Assembly: GCF_000003855.2 (NCBI RefSeq)
Contig: NW_003101681.1
Location: forward strand, 5,739,707 to 5,803,706
Length of the DNA: 64,000 nucleotides
Reading direction: 5' to 3'
Origin: Blastomyces gilchristii SLH14081
Lineage: Eukaryota > Ascomycota > Eurotiomycetes > Onygenales > Ajellomycetaceae
Part shown: positions 13,118 through 25,560 of the stretch, one piece after another
How positions within the stretch are numbered: position 1 is the first letter of the stretch
How the letters are laid out: each line of letters begins with the position of its first letter
The notes under the pieces: generated by a model
What the model was told of the DNA's origin: nothing
Database searches by the model: none
The model's input: only the letters and a program-made list of their open reading frames with translations
Program-made: the position numbers and the translations under genes

Positions 13118-13584
13118 TATTTGGTCTGATTTCATACATTTCTTGGCGTGAATCCCGCTGGGACTGACTATCAAAAAAACATATAAAGTGACTATATATC
13201 AGATCTTAAAATGAAACCATGACTTGAAAAAAATGAGAAAGTGATTCCATTTGGTCTCATTTAGTTCCATTCTTGGCATAAAGTTACTATTTTTAGACAT
13301 TTTAAGGTTTTTTTTAGACTATTTTTAATTTTTTAAAAAGTAACACTTTTTGATAACACTCAAATGAGATTTAAAGTCATTTAAAGCAATAAAAATAATT
13401 TAAATTGAGAAGTGAAAATCATGGTCTCATTTGAAAAATGTGACAAGAGTAGACAGTAAGTCTCACTGAGACAGTATGAGACTACTATCTAATGTTAAAA
13501 CTGTGTAATGGGATCAGTCGAATTGATAATAAGACTATCAAAAAATCTGGTCCTGGTCCCAGACACAGTCACACGGTCAGTCTA
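13118..13584. mobile_element. Truncated, decayed copy of the hAT-like non-autonomous element
   Basis: Aligns with 25595-26061 of the intact copy and ends with the same terminal sequence (CACGGTCAGTCTA). It begins exactly where the Gypsy I LTR ends, so Gypsy I inserted into it and the other end lies outside the window. Many GG and CC of the intact copy read GA or TC here. No coding potential. Confidence 0.85.
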
Positions 13585-13668
13585 GTTAATAGTACATATC
13601 ACATCAAGCTGCAAACACCCGAATAATCGCCTGCGAGTACTTATTCTTACAATTATCATTATACAAAG
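13585..13668. other. 84-bp unmutated orphan segment
   Basis: Sequence between the hAT-like end and Gypsy III. It keeps CG and CCC motifs (AACACCCGAATAATCGCCTG) unlike all surrounding DNA. I do not recognise it; it may be a remnant of single-copy host DNA. Confidence 0.5.
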
Positions 13669-14333
13669 TATAAAGTGATAGAAGTTCTAGATAGTTATAA
13701 CTACTATCTTGACACATCATCAGAGATTTATGATATCTTTTATATAAGCTTGCTTTATCACACTATCACTGATCTATTCTCTTCTCAACTGACTTTCAAC
13801 TGACAACTGCCAGAGATTGTAGAAGAAGATAATAAACTTAAATAAGAGATTGAAGATATTCTTGATAAGAGACTCTGTAGTCACAGCTGACAATATCTTG
13901 TGAAATGAGTCAGCTATAATTGTCTGACCTAAACTCTGAGTTCTGTGTTATCTGAGATCACAGCTCTTGACTGATGAAAGCTATGTACAATTAAGAAAGA
14001 GAGAAGGAACTAATATGACAGACTACATCTGATCAATTATATAGACTATTTCATTACACTTCATAGATTTCTACTGCTTTAATTCTCAGTCACTGATTCT
14101 CAGCTGAAAATCTACAGAATTTCTATTCTTTCACCCCGAAGCTTCACTGTGTATAAAAACCTCTATTCTTTCACCTCAAAGTTCCATTATATATATCACT
14201 GTGTACATGTATAAATATTCACTCTGATCACTGATTTTCACACTTTCTCTTTCTTTCCTTCTCTAATGTTTTTCACTTTGTTATATAAGACCTATCAATA
14301 TCATATCAATCTATTCAGTGTAGGCCTCTTATA
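13669..14333 (+). mobile_element. Gypsy III 3' fragment (chromodomain + LTR)
   Basis: A 5'-truncated copy of the Gypsy I/II family. It matches Gypsy I from about 12475: the last part of pol, the chromodomain (near 13900 the plus strand reads YLVK, stop, VSYN) and the LTR at 14014-14333, here starting TATGACAG by mutation of TGTGACAG. Ends at the junction with LINE A. Confidence 0.85.
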
Positions 14334-16158
14334 TATAGCTTCAATTAAGTTATTCTTCTTTGAAAACTTCATCATTCTGATTATAATGCCTGAATTCAGT
14401 GCAGAATTCCTTGTTCAAAATGAGAATCTCTGAAAATCAGTAGTAGAATCTTTGTTAAACTCAACAATTCTATCTGAGAGAGATGAAAAGTGAGATAAAT
14501 TCATTCTTTATAATATTTCAGTTGAAATCTTTGACTGTGAGAAAGAAATGCTAGTTCTCAAAAATGAATTAAAAGAATACAATTCTATTCAACTGAGAAA
14601 AGAGCCTGTATAACTTAATTCAATTGAGTTCAGACAGAGTAGAAAAAATGCCTCTGTTCTAGTGTATACAAAGACACTTAAACAATCAAGAATCTCTGAA
14701 GTAAGAGTAGCAGGTTTGAAAATGAGAGTTCATGAATATAAAGACTCAAGAATGAATCTCAAAGCTCAAACACAGTGTTCAAACTGTCAAAGATATGAAT
14801 ACTTTGTAATCTCTTGTTTCAGAAACTCAAAATGCACATTCTGTGCTAGAGATTACAAAACTAGTGAGTATAAATATGAAACATGCTTAAAAAGAGATGA
14901 AATATATCAACATACTCTGCTTAAGTGCTTCAATTGCAAAGAAAAACATGCATCTAGCTAAAAAGAATATGTATTTACTTCAAGAACTCAGAAGAACTGG
15001 AGAAAAGATGAAGCTTAAGGTGAATCTAAAACTGAAGAGAAAAGTCAAGCTAGTAAATCTACAACTGTAAGCTTAAAAAGAAGAAATTCTTAACTATTTA
15101 GATCTTCAAACTTCAATTCTTCAGCTAAGTGTAAACAGAATTTGAATTCTTAAACTTCTATTAAAATTAGAGAATTGAGAAATGACTCTGATGATAAACT
15201 AGATATAATATAAGCAGTTGAGATTTCTACTTTTTAAAAGAGTTATAATCTACTATCTGATGATAGTGATTAGATTCTACTCTATCTCTACTCTCTTTTA
15301 GTATGAATATATAACAAAAACAACAAAACAAGTTTAAAAACTCTTCAAAAATTACATTTATTTAAAATAATGTGAATAGAAACTTAAATTATATTTATTC
15401 TTATCTTCAGATTGCATTTGAATAAAAAGTTGACTTTGTACTTCTTCAAGAATCAAACTTTGATACTGAGTAAAAGTACATCATTTTTCATTCAAGCTAT
15501 TACTACTTTCTTTCTGAAAAATCTGAGATAAAATCAAGAGTAGTGATCTATGAGAGAAAAAGGTCAAGATATCAATTTAATTTGAGATTTGATATCATAT
15601 CTGACTCTGATATTCTAGTGAGTGATATTATAGATAAAGAGAATGAGTTTAATACTATTCAACTTATAAATATCTATAATGAAAAGTCATTGAAAGAAAA
15701 CAATAATATCTGAATAATTGACAGAGAAATTTTGAATATAACTCTCTTAAAAAACTCTATAATTGTAGAAGACTTCAATATGTATCATCTCTGATGAAAC
15801 TCAGAGTGTACAAGAGCAGTAAGAGCAGATAAACTGATTGAATGAACTTTTAAGCATTCAATAGATTTAGTTAACAAGTCTGATCAACAAACATTCTTTA
15901 GAAAAGACATGAAACAGAAATCTATTATAGATCTAACTTTCATGTCATAAAATCTAATTGAAAAAAGACTTATAAACTGGTTTATTAATTCAAATGAAAC
16001 CTCAGAATCAGATCATGAGATCATTCAATTTGATATTAAACTGAGTGAAAAATAAAGAAGTGAAAATCCTCTTCTCTCTAATCAGTATAACTTTGAAAAA
16101 GCTGATTGAAAAGCAGGTGAAGAAAGAGTAAAACAGCTGAAATCTGAAAGACAGAGTG
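14334..16158 (+). mobile_element. LINE A (Tad1-like), 5' segment: ORF1 end and endonuclease
   Basis: A non-LTR retrotransposon copy, 5'-truncated relative to LINE B (begins at the equivalent of 22192). It carries the ORF1 zinc-knuckle region (14662-14961; CSNCQRYEYF, CTFCARDYKT, CLKRDEIYQ, CFNCKEKHA, a chain of CCHC-like fingers) and the apurinic-type endonuclease of ORF2 (about 15400-16060; LLQESNFDTE, VEDFNMYH for the GDFN motif, SDHEIIQF for the terminal SDH). It is interrupted at 16158 by Gypsy II and resumes at 30042. Many stops. Confidence 0.88.
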
Positions 16159-16466
16159 TGTGGCGGGCTGCGCCTGATCAATCATATAGACTATTCTGTT
16201 ACACTTCATAGATTCTTTCACTTCACTCTTGAACATGTACACTCTGATTCTCAGTCATTCTCAATCACTGATTCTCAGTCATCACAAACGCGTATAGATT
16301 CTTCCGCTCTGAAGCTTCACTGTGTATGCCACTACATACATGTATAAATATTCACTTCAATCACTGATTTCTACACTTTCTCTTTCTTTCCTTCTCTAAT
16401 GTTTTTCTCTTTGTTATATAAGACCTATTAATATCATACTGATCTATTCAGTGTAGGCCTCTTACA
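16159..16466 (+). repeat. 5' LTR of Gypsy II
   Basis: 308 bp from TGTGGCGGGCTGCGCC to GCCTCTTACA; same length as the Gypsy I LTR. A TATA-like ATAAATATTC and pyrimidine-rich TTTCTCTTTCTTTCC precede the 3' part. Confidence 0.92.
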
Positions 16467-16559
16467 TTAGAAAAACATTCATCATCTTCTCATTAGAAAT
16501 GATTATTCATTGAGAGATATTTAAATGTGTAACAACGCATAAGAAAGAGAAACATAGTT

Positions 16560-19500
16560 AAGCAGACACTGAGTTCTCAGATAGAAGCTTACTCACCAGT
16601 CACTCTGACCCTGTAATAAGATCTTATAAAGAGAATGTCAGTGAAAAACCTGAGAGTTCTAACACTCAGATGTATGAGATATTCATACAATTACACTTCT
16701 TCAGATTTCACAGATATCACATATCTGATAAATGATATAATCATGTCTAACAATAATATGGAAGAACTCCTGAACATGAGCATAGATGCAGTGCCACAGT
16801 GACTCTAAGCAATGTTGAAAATATAATAACAATAAATAGCTGATATGCATGCAACTTAACAATGCTAATATGAAGAGATTCAATGATTATCACAACAAGA
16901 AACTCATGCAATTCCAACATCTACAGAATTGAATACAAAAGTGCTGAAAGAATACTTAGATGCTTCTGCATATTTTAATACTTTTAATCTCACTCTCTAC
17001 TCATCATGAAGGATGAAAATGCTTGTGAAACTGAGTGTAGATGAAGATGCTATCAGTTCATTAATTAATCAAGATTGGTATATTAATGAATGATTGAAGA
17101 ATTGTGTGAAACAGAAATTTCACTCATGAATGAAAGCATGTGAACTAGTATTGTGAATGTCTGACAATATCATGAGACATCTTGATGTTCTGTTCTGAGA
17201 CACTGCCATGCAACAGAAAGTATTAGATTGATTACAGAGCATCTGACAGAGAAACACTTCTCTTACAACATTTGTCTCTGACTTCAATATCAAGATTCTA
17301 GAAGCAGGTGATCAATCTTGAGAGAATTGAATGAAGATTAGCATGCTTAAGAAGGTATTGACTTTTGAACTCTTATAGGCCCTTGTAAGTGTAGATGAAG
17401 ACCAGACTTATAAAGACTTCTGCACACAGCTCTGGACATTGAATGACTGTCTTATCAAGCTCAAGAGTATACAGAACAGTGGCAGAAGACATTACACCTC
17501 AGTGACTCATACACCTGCACTGAAGAACAGCAATGATGCAGATGTCATGAACTGAATAGATTCAAATACCTATGCATAAGCAAGAGTTTTCACTGTTTGA
17601 ACAGGCTTCTGAGTCCCTGAGATCACTTCTGAAGAAGTCACTGATTGACATTAATATGAAGTGTGTATCAACTGTAACTGATCAGAACACATTGCTTTCA
17701 ACTGCTGATTGACCTATATGTCTTCTCACTTGAAGAATGAATCAGCATCTGTTCACATCAATTACATTGCAGTGAAGAAAGATTCAGAAGATAACTATGA
17801 CAATGTCTCAGTGAAACAGAGAAAAGATTAGCTCCTGTTCAAATTTGTAAACAGGAGCTTGAAGAGGTCAGATAACAATGATTTGAAGAGAAAATGACAA
17901 TTAATATGATTCTTGTATCTACTGTGATTGATAACATGTATAATATGAAAGCTATGATAGACAGCGGTCTATGTCACTATGCAATGATAAAATCTTCAGT
18001 CATAAGATGTCATAATCTTCAGTGTATCCCTTTATCAAAACTCTGACTTCTTACAGAATTTGATGATCTGAAAGATGTTTGTACCTGTTACATGATGAAA
18101 CTAAATATAGATGTGAGAGAACATTAATATAAAGATGTCTATACATATGAAGTTGATAATCTCAATTATAATCTTATATTAGAACTTGCCTGACTATCTG
18201 AACAAGGTATCTTGCTGAATGCTTGAAACAGAAGCTTGATATTGTCTAATTATGATAGAATTCATGAAGATAATATTCACAAGACTATGAACCTTACACA
18301 GATCTCTGTCAACACTTATGAAATACTTCAAAAAAGAAGTCATCATCAAAATCACTGACAGAGTTGTTGACAAGTTCACTGACAGCAGAATCATATGTCA
18401 ATCTATTCTGCTAGTCTAGTTAATATTAAAAAGACTCTAGAAAAGTTATTCTGTGTTATAATAACAGATTCTTGTATAGAACTCTCTCAATAATATCATG
18501 AATATCTAGATATCTTCTGATAAGATAATCTTACAAACATATCTCTCTTATGAGATTCTGAAGTGAATCACAGTATCAAGTTAGAGAAAAAGAATGATAA
18601 GAACTCTGAATCATCATGAGACTCTCTTTATAACATGTTCTGAGATGAACTTCTTCTTCTTCAAAAGACACTTAATGATCTGTTGAATAAAGAATTCATA
18701 CATATTAGCAACTCTTTCACCACAGCCTCTATTCTCTTTGCAAAGAAATCAGGTGAAGAACTCCAGTTCTGTGTGAATTATTGAGAATTGAACAGATTAA
18801 CAAAGAAAGACTGTTATTCTTTATCTCTTATCAATGAAACTCTAGCTTGCATTAAACAAGCTCAATGATTTACAAAGTTAGATGTCATCACTGTGTTTCA
18901 TAAGATCTGCATTGCTGAAGAAGATGAGTGACTTATGACATTCTGAACATAATATGATCTCTTTGAATGAGTAGTCACACTCTTTGAACTGATCAATACT
19001 CTCAGTACATTTCAGAAGTATATTAACTGAGCACTCTGAGACTTTCTTGATGAATTTGTATCTGCTTATCTAGATGACATTCTCATCTTCACTGATAAAT
19101 TCAGAAAGAAACATCAAGAGTATGTGTAAAGAGTATTACAATGACTATGAGAAGTGAGACTATTAATTGATATTGATAAGTGTGATTTCAAAGTCAAGAG
19201 TACTAAATACTTAGATTTCATCATAGAAGCTGACAAGAGAATCTGAATGAATTCTGAGAAGATCTCTGCTATTCTTAAATGAGAAGCCTCACACACTGTG
19301 AAAGATGTACAAAGCTTCATTGAATTTGCTAACTTCTATCAGCAATTTATATGAAACTTCTCAGATATCATGAGATTACTTACAGAACTCACTAAGAAAG
19401 ACTCAGTATTTCAATGATCAGCAGACATCAAAGCTGCATTTATACAGATGAAGAAGATATTCATTAATATCTCTCTACTGATAACATTCAATTCTGATCA

Positions 19501-19835
19501 TGAGACAGTTATTGAAGCTGATTTCTCTGACTACATAATAGAAGAAGTGATATTGCAATATAATGATGAAGATATTCTATAATTATATGTCTTCATGTCT
19601 AAGAAACTGAGTCCTGTTCAATGCAATTATGAGATCTATGATAAGGAACTTCTCACAATTGTATACTATTTAGAAGAATAAGACTCTGAACTCTGAAGTG
19701 TCTCTGAATTTAAAATAGTCACAGATTATAAGAATCTCAAATACTTCATAACTATCTGTAAACTCACTGAATGACAGATGTGATGATCTGAGTTCTTAAG
19801 TCACTTTTATTTTACAATACACTACTGTTCTGACA
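16560..19835 (+). pseudogene. Gypsy II gag - protease - RT - RNase H remnant
   Basis: Gag occupies about 16560-17700 and ends in a zinc knuckle (C-I-N-C then S-E-H-I-A-F-N-C near 17660-17705). The protease keeps MIDSGLCHYAMIKSS near 17950-18000. RT begins near 18650; FAKKSGEELQFCVNY and the intact catalytic box AYLDDILIFTDKF near 19065-19105 are legible. RNase H begins near 19500 (VIEADFSDY). Of the in-frame stops I followed through RT, nearly all are TGA and none is TAG. Confidence 0.88.
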
Positions 19836-20480
19836 AAAGCGCTCCACCACGAACTCGCTCAATTTTTCGAATAAGAACCCGCCGATAGATCCATCGAAAA
19901 GCCCTCGATCATACGAGCATTTTGACCCCATCGCCGACCGCATACCCCGTGTGGTGGTGGAGTTATCCAGCCAAACGTGAACCAGACGTTGTTTGAAACT
20001 CCTGTGTGGGATTATCCCCCGTTCACCCCTATCACACCACAATCCTGGGCCAAATTGCCATACAAATTGTAAGGTGAAGAGACCTAACCATATGTGCCAA
20101 TCTTCTCGATTTTGGAAGATCCCCAACCTGTAATTGTGAAGATATCTGAGAAGCATCTTCCACGAAAACCCTGTCTATCTTTGATGTTCCAAAACATCAA
20201 CGCCAAGTCTCACTCACGTACCGCCCTTCCCAATCTGGCCCACCTCCGGCAGAAAAATACAAAAAGATACCTCGGCAATAGTATCAAGCACATAATCAAC
20301 AGACACATCTGAAGTGCATCCTCCGCGAAAAACCCTCTCTGTCTTTGGTGTACCAAGACATCAACACCAAGTCTCACCCTTGTACCGCTCCTCCCGATCT
20401 GGCCCATCCCCAGCAGAAAAATACAAAGAGATACCTCAGCAACTGTACTTGATACATAATCAGCAGACATGATAACTATA
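19836..20480 (+). promoter_or_regulatory. Unmutated 5' region of LINE B
   Basis: Immediately after the left target duplication the DNA has ordinary composition with many CC, GG and CG, in sharp contrast to the rest of the LINE. By position it is the 5' untranslated/promoter region of the full-length LINE. No recognisable coding domain on either strand; the open stretches here look incidental. It includes the 161-bp tandem repeat listed separately. Confidence 0.6.
20150..20471 (+). repeat. Two 161-bp tandem units in LINE B 5' region
   Basis: Unit 1 starts at 20150 (GAAGCATCTTCCACGAAAAC) and unit 2 at 20311 (GAAGTGCATCCTCCGCGAAA). The units share long blocks such as CAGAAAAATACAAA and GATACCTC and differ mostly by transitions. 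Tandem monomers in a LINE 5' end recall the promoter monomers of some mammalian L1 elements (analogy only). Confidence 0.85.
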
Positions 20481-21373
20481 AAATCAGTATACTTCAAGAT
20501 CTGACTGAGCCTTTGATCCCTGCACAGTGAGATATATTAAATCTAGTTTTAATATCTCAATATTCAATAGATTCTGTAAGAGATTGAGAACAGCAATACT
20601 AGATTTCTATTGAATTTAAGAATTAACTCTATATTGATATAATCATTGACAAAGTCTTTTATTTTGAGATATAAATAACTAGTTTCTCTACATTCCGCTG
20701 ACAATATTTACATTATTATATAGAAATAGACTTATATTCTCTATAATATCAAGACTCTGAAGAGACAAAGTCTTGATAGAGAATATACAGCAGTGTATAT
20801 CTTAGCAGTTTCTATCTCATTCTTCTGCAGCAGTTAATATAAAAAAAAAAAAGATCTTAGAAATAGTTTTTTACTTCTCTTGAAAAAGTAAGATATTTTT
20901 CTCTGAATTTTATACAATATTCTTACAAAGAATTAAAAACAGAGTTATTTTCTGTCATAATTTTATATTCTTTTGAGTAAGAATTACTTTTTCAGTGACT
21001 GAAGAGCTTTCATTAATACTTAATTCTTTTTTACACTTTTATTAACTGATTTGAGTTACACACTTGTTGTGTGAGAAGAATTGAATGATTTGGAATAAAA
21101 TTAAATAGTTTTAATCAATTTCTCTGCAAAAAATTGATTTATTCTTTGTTAGTTTTTCTCTCAAAAACTGTCATATTATCTGATTTATTATCAATTGATA
21201 TCATACTTTTTCTCACTGTATTTCAAGAAAGAGATTATAAAGATTTTATTGATTTATCTTAAAAATCAATTTTAATTTATTAGATTCTCTTTAAAAATCT
21301 AATGTAGTTACTGAACTAGTGTGAAAAAAATCAGGTGTTTTATACACAAAAGTCTGTTATTCTTCTTTTGAAA

Positions 21374-21505
21374 TAGTCTGATCAACTTTTCAATTGAAAA
21401 CAGACTTAGAAATCTCTTAATTGAAACAGTCTAATCAACTTTTCAATTCAAAAGAGTTTAATAAATATCTCAATTGAATTAGTCTGATCAACTTTTCATT
21501 GAGTA
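21374..21505 (+). repeat. Three ~54-bp direct repeats upstream of LINE B ORF1
   Basis: The core AGTCTGATCAACTTTTCAAT recurs at 21374, 21428 (one substitution) and 21481, ending just before the ORF1 start codon near 21512. Function unknown. Confidence 0.75.
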
Positions 21506-21511
21506 AGAACA

Positions 21512-22990
21512 ATGAGTTTAAAAGTACACTCAGTAGATATGAAAAAGAATGCTTTCTCAAATACTATTTCTGAGATTGAAATTCTGAAGAGAAGAAAGAA
21601 AGAAGAAATAGAGAAATAACAAGTTCTTGAAATACAGAAACTTGAAAAAGCAAGTAAAATTCTTGAAAAGCAGTGTTCAAGTGAGATGAATGAAGAAGTT
21701 CTGTTAATTCTTCATACTCAGGCTAGACAACTACAGAAAGTGATCAAGTTTAAACTTGGAATTTCAAACACAGTTCTAAAAACTGTGAAAATTTCTAATA
21801 TAATCACTGACTCTTCAGTTTGCTCTTCTTTCTTTTCTACTTCTTCTTCTTCTTCTTCTTTAAATCAGAAGAAAATATATACTTAAGCAGCTGAATCTAC
21901 TATCTCTAAATCTGCTATCTCTAAATCTGCTGTCTCAAAATCTGCTTAAAATTCTGAGAAAACTGAGAAGAATACTGCTCATACTTCTATTAATAGAAGA
22001 GTGAGAAAAAAAATGTAAAAAGAGAAAAATCTTCAAATCTTCAGAAATAGAAGACTTATTCTCAAAGTTTTAAATCAGAACATCTTACAGAGAAATAAGC
22101 TAAACTCAAGTCTTATTTTCAGAATTAGAAATGAAATCAATCAGCAGTTCTTTTCTCAGTTAATAACTGATATTAAAGTTCAAAAATCAGTTATAGCTTC
22201 AATTGAGTTATTATTCTTTGAAAACTTCATCATTCTGATCACAATGCCTGAATTCAGTGCAGAATTCCTTATTTAGAATGAGAATCTCTGAAAATCAGCA
22301 GTAGAATCTCTGTTAAACACAATAATTCTATCTAAGAGAGATGAAAAGTGGGATAAATTCATTCTTTATAATATTTCAGTTGAAATCTTTGACTGTGAGA
22401 AAGAAATGCTACTTCTCAAAAATGAATTGAAAGAATACAATTCTATTCAACTGAGAAAAGAGTCTGTATGACTTAATTTAATTGAGTTTAAATAGAGTAG
22501 AAGAAATGCCTCTGTTCTAGTGTATATAAAGACACTTGAACAATCAAGAATCTCTGAAGTAAGAGTAGCAGATTTGAAAATAAGAGTTCATGAATACAAA
22601 GACTCAAGAATGAATCTCAAAGCTCAAACACAGTGTTCAAACTGTCAAAGATATGAACACTTTACAATCTCTTATTTCAGAGACTCAAAATGCGCATTCT
22701 GTGCTAGAGATTACAAAACTAGTGAGTATAAATGTGAAACATGCTTAAAAAGAGATGAAATATATCAATATACTCTACTTAAGTGCTTCAATTGTAAAGA
22801 AAAACATGCATTTAGCTCAAAAGAATGTGTATTTACTTCAAGAACTCAGAAGAACTGAAGAAAAGATGAAGCTCAAAGTGAATCTAAAACTGAAGAGAAA
22901 AGTCAAGCTAGTAAATCTATAACTACAAGCTTAAAAAGAAGAAATTCTTAACTATCTAAATCTTCAAACTTCAATTCTTCAGCTAAGTGT
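21512..22990 (+). pseudogene. LINE B ORF1 (gag-like) remnant
   Basis: Probably starts with the ATG at 21512 (MSLKVHSV). The reading is interrupted by several stops. A lysine/glutamate-rich coiled stretch near 21590-21690 is followed by a serine-rich run, and the zinc-knuckle array lies at 22620-22850 (CSNCQRYEHF, CAFCARDYKT, CETCLKRDE, CFNCKEKHAF). This chain of CCHC-type fingers is typical of ORF1 in Tad1 and related LINE clades. It matches LINE A 14662-14961 closely. Confidence 0.82.
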
Positions 22991-23219
22991 AAATAGAATT
23001 TGAATCCTCAAACTTCTGTTAAGATTAGAGAATTGAGAAATGACTCTGATGATAAACTAGATATAATGCAAGCAGTTGAGATTTCTACTTTTCAAAATAG
23101 TTATAATCTACTATCTGATGATAGAGATTAGATTCTACTCTATCTCTACTCTCTCTTAGTATGAATATACAACAAAAACAACAAAAAAAGTTTAAAAACT
23201 CTTCAAAAATCACATTTAT

Positions 23220-23689
23220 TTAAAATAATGTAAATAGAAACTCAAATTGCATTTATTCTTGTCTTCAGATTATATTTGAATAAAAAGTTGACTTTGAACT
23301 TCTTCAAGAACTAAACTTTGATACTGAGTAAAAGTATATCATTTCTCATTCAAGCTATTACTGCTTTCTTTCTGAAAAATCTGAGATAAAATCAAGAGTA
23401 GTGATCTATAAGAGAAAAAGATCAAGATATCAATTTAATTTGAGATTTAATATCATATCTGACTCTGATATTCTAGTGAGTGATATTATAGATAAAGAGA
23501 ATTAGTTTGATACTATTCAACTTATAAATATCTATAATGAAAAGTCATGGAAGAGAAAACAACAATATCTGAACAATTGATAGAGGATTTTTAAATATAA
23601 CTTTCTTATTTTACTCTATAATTGTAGGATACTTCTATGTAGATCATCACTGATTAATTTTTTTATGTTTCTCAAGAGCAGTTAAGAGC
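23220..23689 (+). pseudogene. LINE B endonuclease remnant, cut by gap
   Basis: Same endonuclease start as in LINE A (FELLQELNFDTE type motif near 23290). From about 23585 the bases disagree with LINE A in a pattern of indels and T-runs rather than transitions, which suggests falling sequence quality towards the gap. Confidence 0.7.
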
Positions 23690-24064
23690 NNNNNNNNNNN
23701 NNNNNNNNNNNNNNNNNNNNNNNNNNNNNNNNNNNNNNNNNNNNNNNNNNNNNNNNNNNNNNNNNNNNNNNNNNNNNNNNNNNNNNNNNNNNNNNNNNNN
23801 NNNNNNNNNNNNNNNNNNNNNNNNNNNNNNNNNNNNNNNNNNNNNNNNNNNNNNNNNNNNNNNNNNNNNNNNNNNNNNNNNNNNNNNNNNNNNNNNNNNN
23901 NNNNNNNNNNNNNNNNNNNNNNNNNNNNNNNNNNNNNNNNNNNNNNNNNNNNNNNNNNNNNNNNNNNNNNNNNNNNNNNNNNNNNNNNNNNNNNNNNNNN
24001 NNNNNNNNNNNNNNNNNNNNNNNNNNNNNNNNNNNNNNNNNNNNNNNNNNNNNNNNNNNNNNNN
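23690..24064. other. Assembly gap (run of N)
   Basis: 375 undetermined bases inside LINE B, between the endonuclease and RT domains. LINE A around 15800-16158 and 30042-30095 covers the same part of the element. Confidence 1.
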
Positions 24065-24599
24065 TGAGAATAGAGTAAAGCTGATTACATCTATTCTTCT
24101 AACAAGTATTGAAGAAAATATTTCAAAGAAAAAGTCTTCTGAGTATTTCAAACCTTGATGAAATGAGAATATCACTTCTAAAAGAAAGCAATTAGTCACT
24201 GCTAAGAGAGATTGAAAGAATAACTTAATATCTGATAAAGAGTTCAAAGCTATTCAGAATGAATATTTTTCAGATATTAAAAGAGTTAAAATAAATTGCT
24301 GAAACAAATTTCTTGAAGAAGCATAAGAAAAAGAAGTTTTTAAAGCCTTTAACTATACTAAAACAAGAAGTGTAGTAAAGCTTTCAATCTTAGAATATGA
24401 ATTTCAGAATGAATTGTATACAGCAAACTCTTTTGAGAAAAAATATCAAGCTTTTATGAGAATTCTCTTTCAAAACTCATTATATTTAGAAGAGAAGAAT
24501 ATGTCATTTCATGAATATATTGATGAAATTAACTGAGAATGACCTGAGCTTACATGTGATGAACTAGAGTCAGTAATATTCTCAAGTTCAATTAAAACT

Positions 24600-25560
24600 G
24601 CTGCAGGGCCTGATTCAATTAATCATTTAATTATTCAAAACATATATTCTGACTTGAAGAATGAATATTTTGAGCTCTTTTTCAATCTCTTAAGAAATGG
24701 TTATCAATCTGAAAGCTGAAGAGAAGCTACTGAAGTAATTCTTACAAAACCTAATAGAAAAGCTTCAGTTTCTAAGTTATATAGAGTAATATCTCTGTTG
24801 AACTGTTTGAGAAAAGTTCTAGAAAAGATAATAGCTACTAGATTATCTTTTATAAGCTCTATTAGTAATTCTCTTCTATTTAATGAATAAATGAGAGATA
24901 GAAAACAATGTTCTGCAATTGACACTGTTATCTCAGTTATTCATAATATTCAAGTAGCAAAGCATGAAGACCTGGTCTCAACTGCAGTTTTTATTGACAT
25001 AAAAGATATATTTAATCATGTTTCAAAGTCTAAGATGATTCAAACTTTGAAGATGTTAAAACTGTCACTTTCTCTAATAAAATGAGTTAATTATTTTATA
25101 TCTAAAATAATTATACAACTATTCTTTGATGGAAGAAAACAAGATAAAACTGAGATAAAAATAGAAGTATCACAAGAATCTTCAATCTCATCTGTTTTAT
25201 TTGCAATATACACTGCATATTTATTCAAGAATAGAGAGATGAAAATAGTGAGATCTTTAAGTTATATAGATGATATTGATCTACTCTACAGTTCAAAGAC
25301 AATCAAAGAGAATTTAGAAGTGATTGAGAAAGCAGTAAAGAAAATCTTTGTTAGAGCAGATATCAATCTAATTTAATTTAATATGAATAAAACTGAGTTA
25401 ATTCACTTTTTTTCCAGATTTAATGAGAAAGAACTAAGTCTAACTCTTTTGAATAAAGAGATTAAACTCAGTTTGAATGTCAAATGACTAGAAGTATAGT
25501 TAAACTCCAAGTTGAATTTTAAATATCATATTTAACAAAGAATCATCAAGGCAGAGAGAC
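24600..25560 (+). pseudogene. LINE B reverse transcriptase remnant (N-terminal part)
   Basis: Legible blocks: AAGPDSINHLIIQN near 24600 (the A.GPDGI..ELL block), YRVISLLNCLRKVLEKIIA near 24780-24840, MRDRKQCSAIDTVI near 24890, VFIDIKDIFNHVSKSKM near 24990-25035 and the catalytic YIDDIDLLYSS near 25265. This is a non-LTR RT of the I/Tad1 group. Stops are TGA (Trp) and TAA (Gln). The frame is split by the hAT-like insertion at 25561. Confidence 0.9.
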
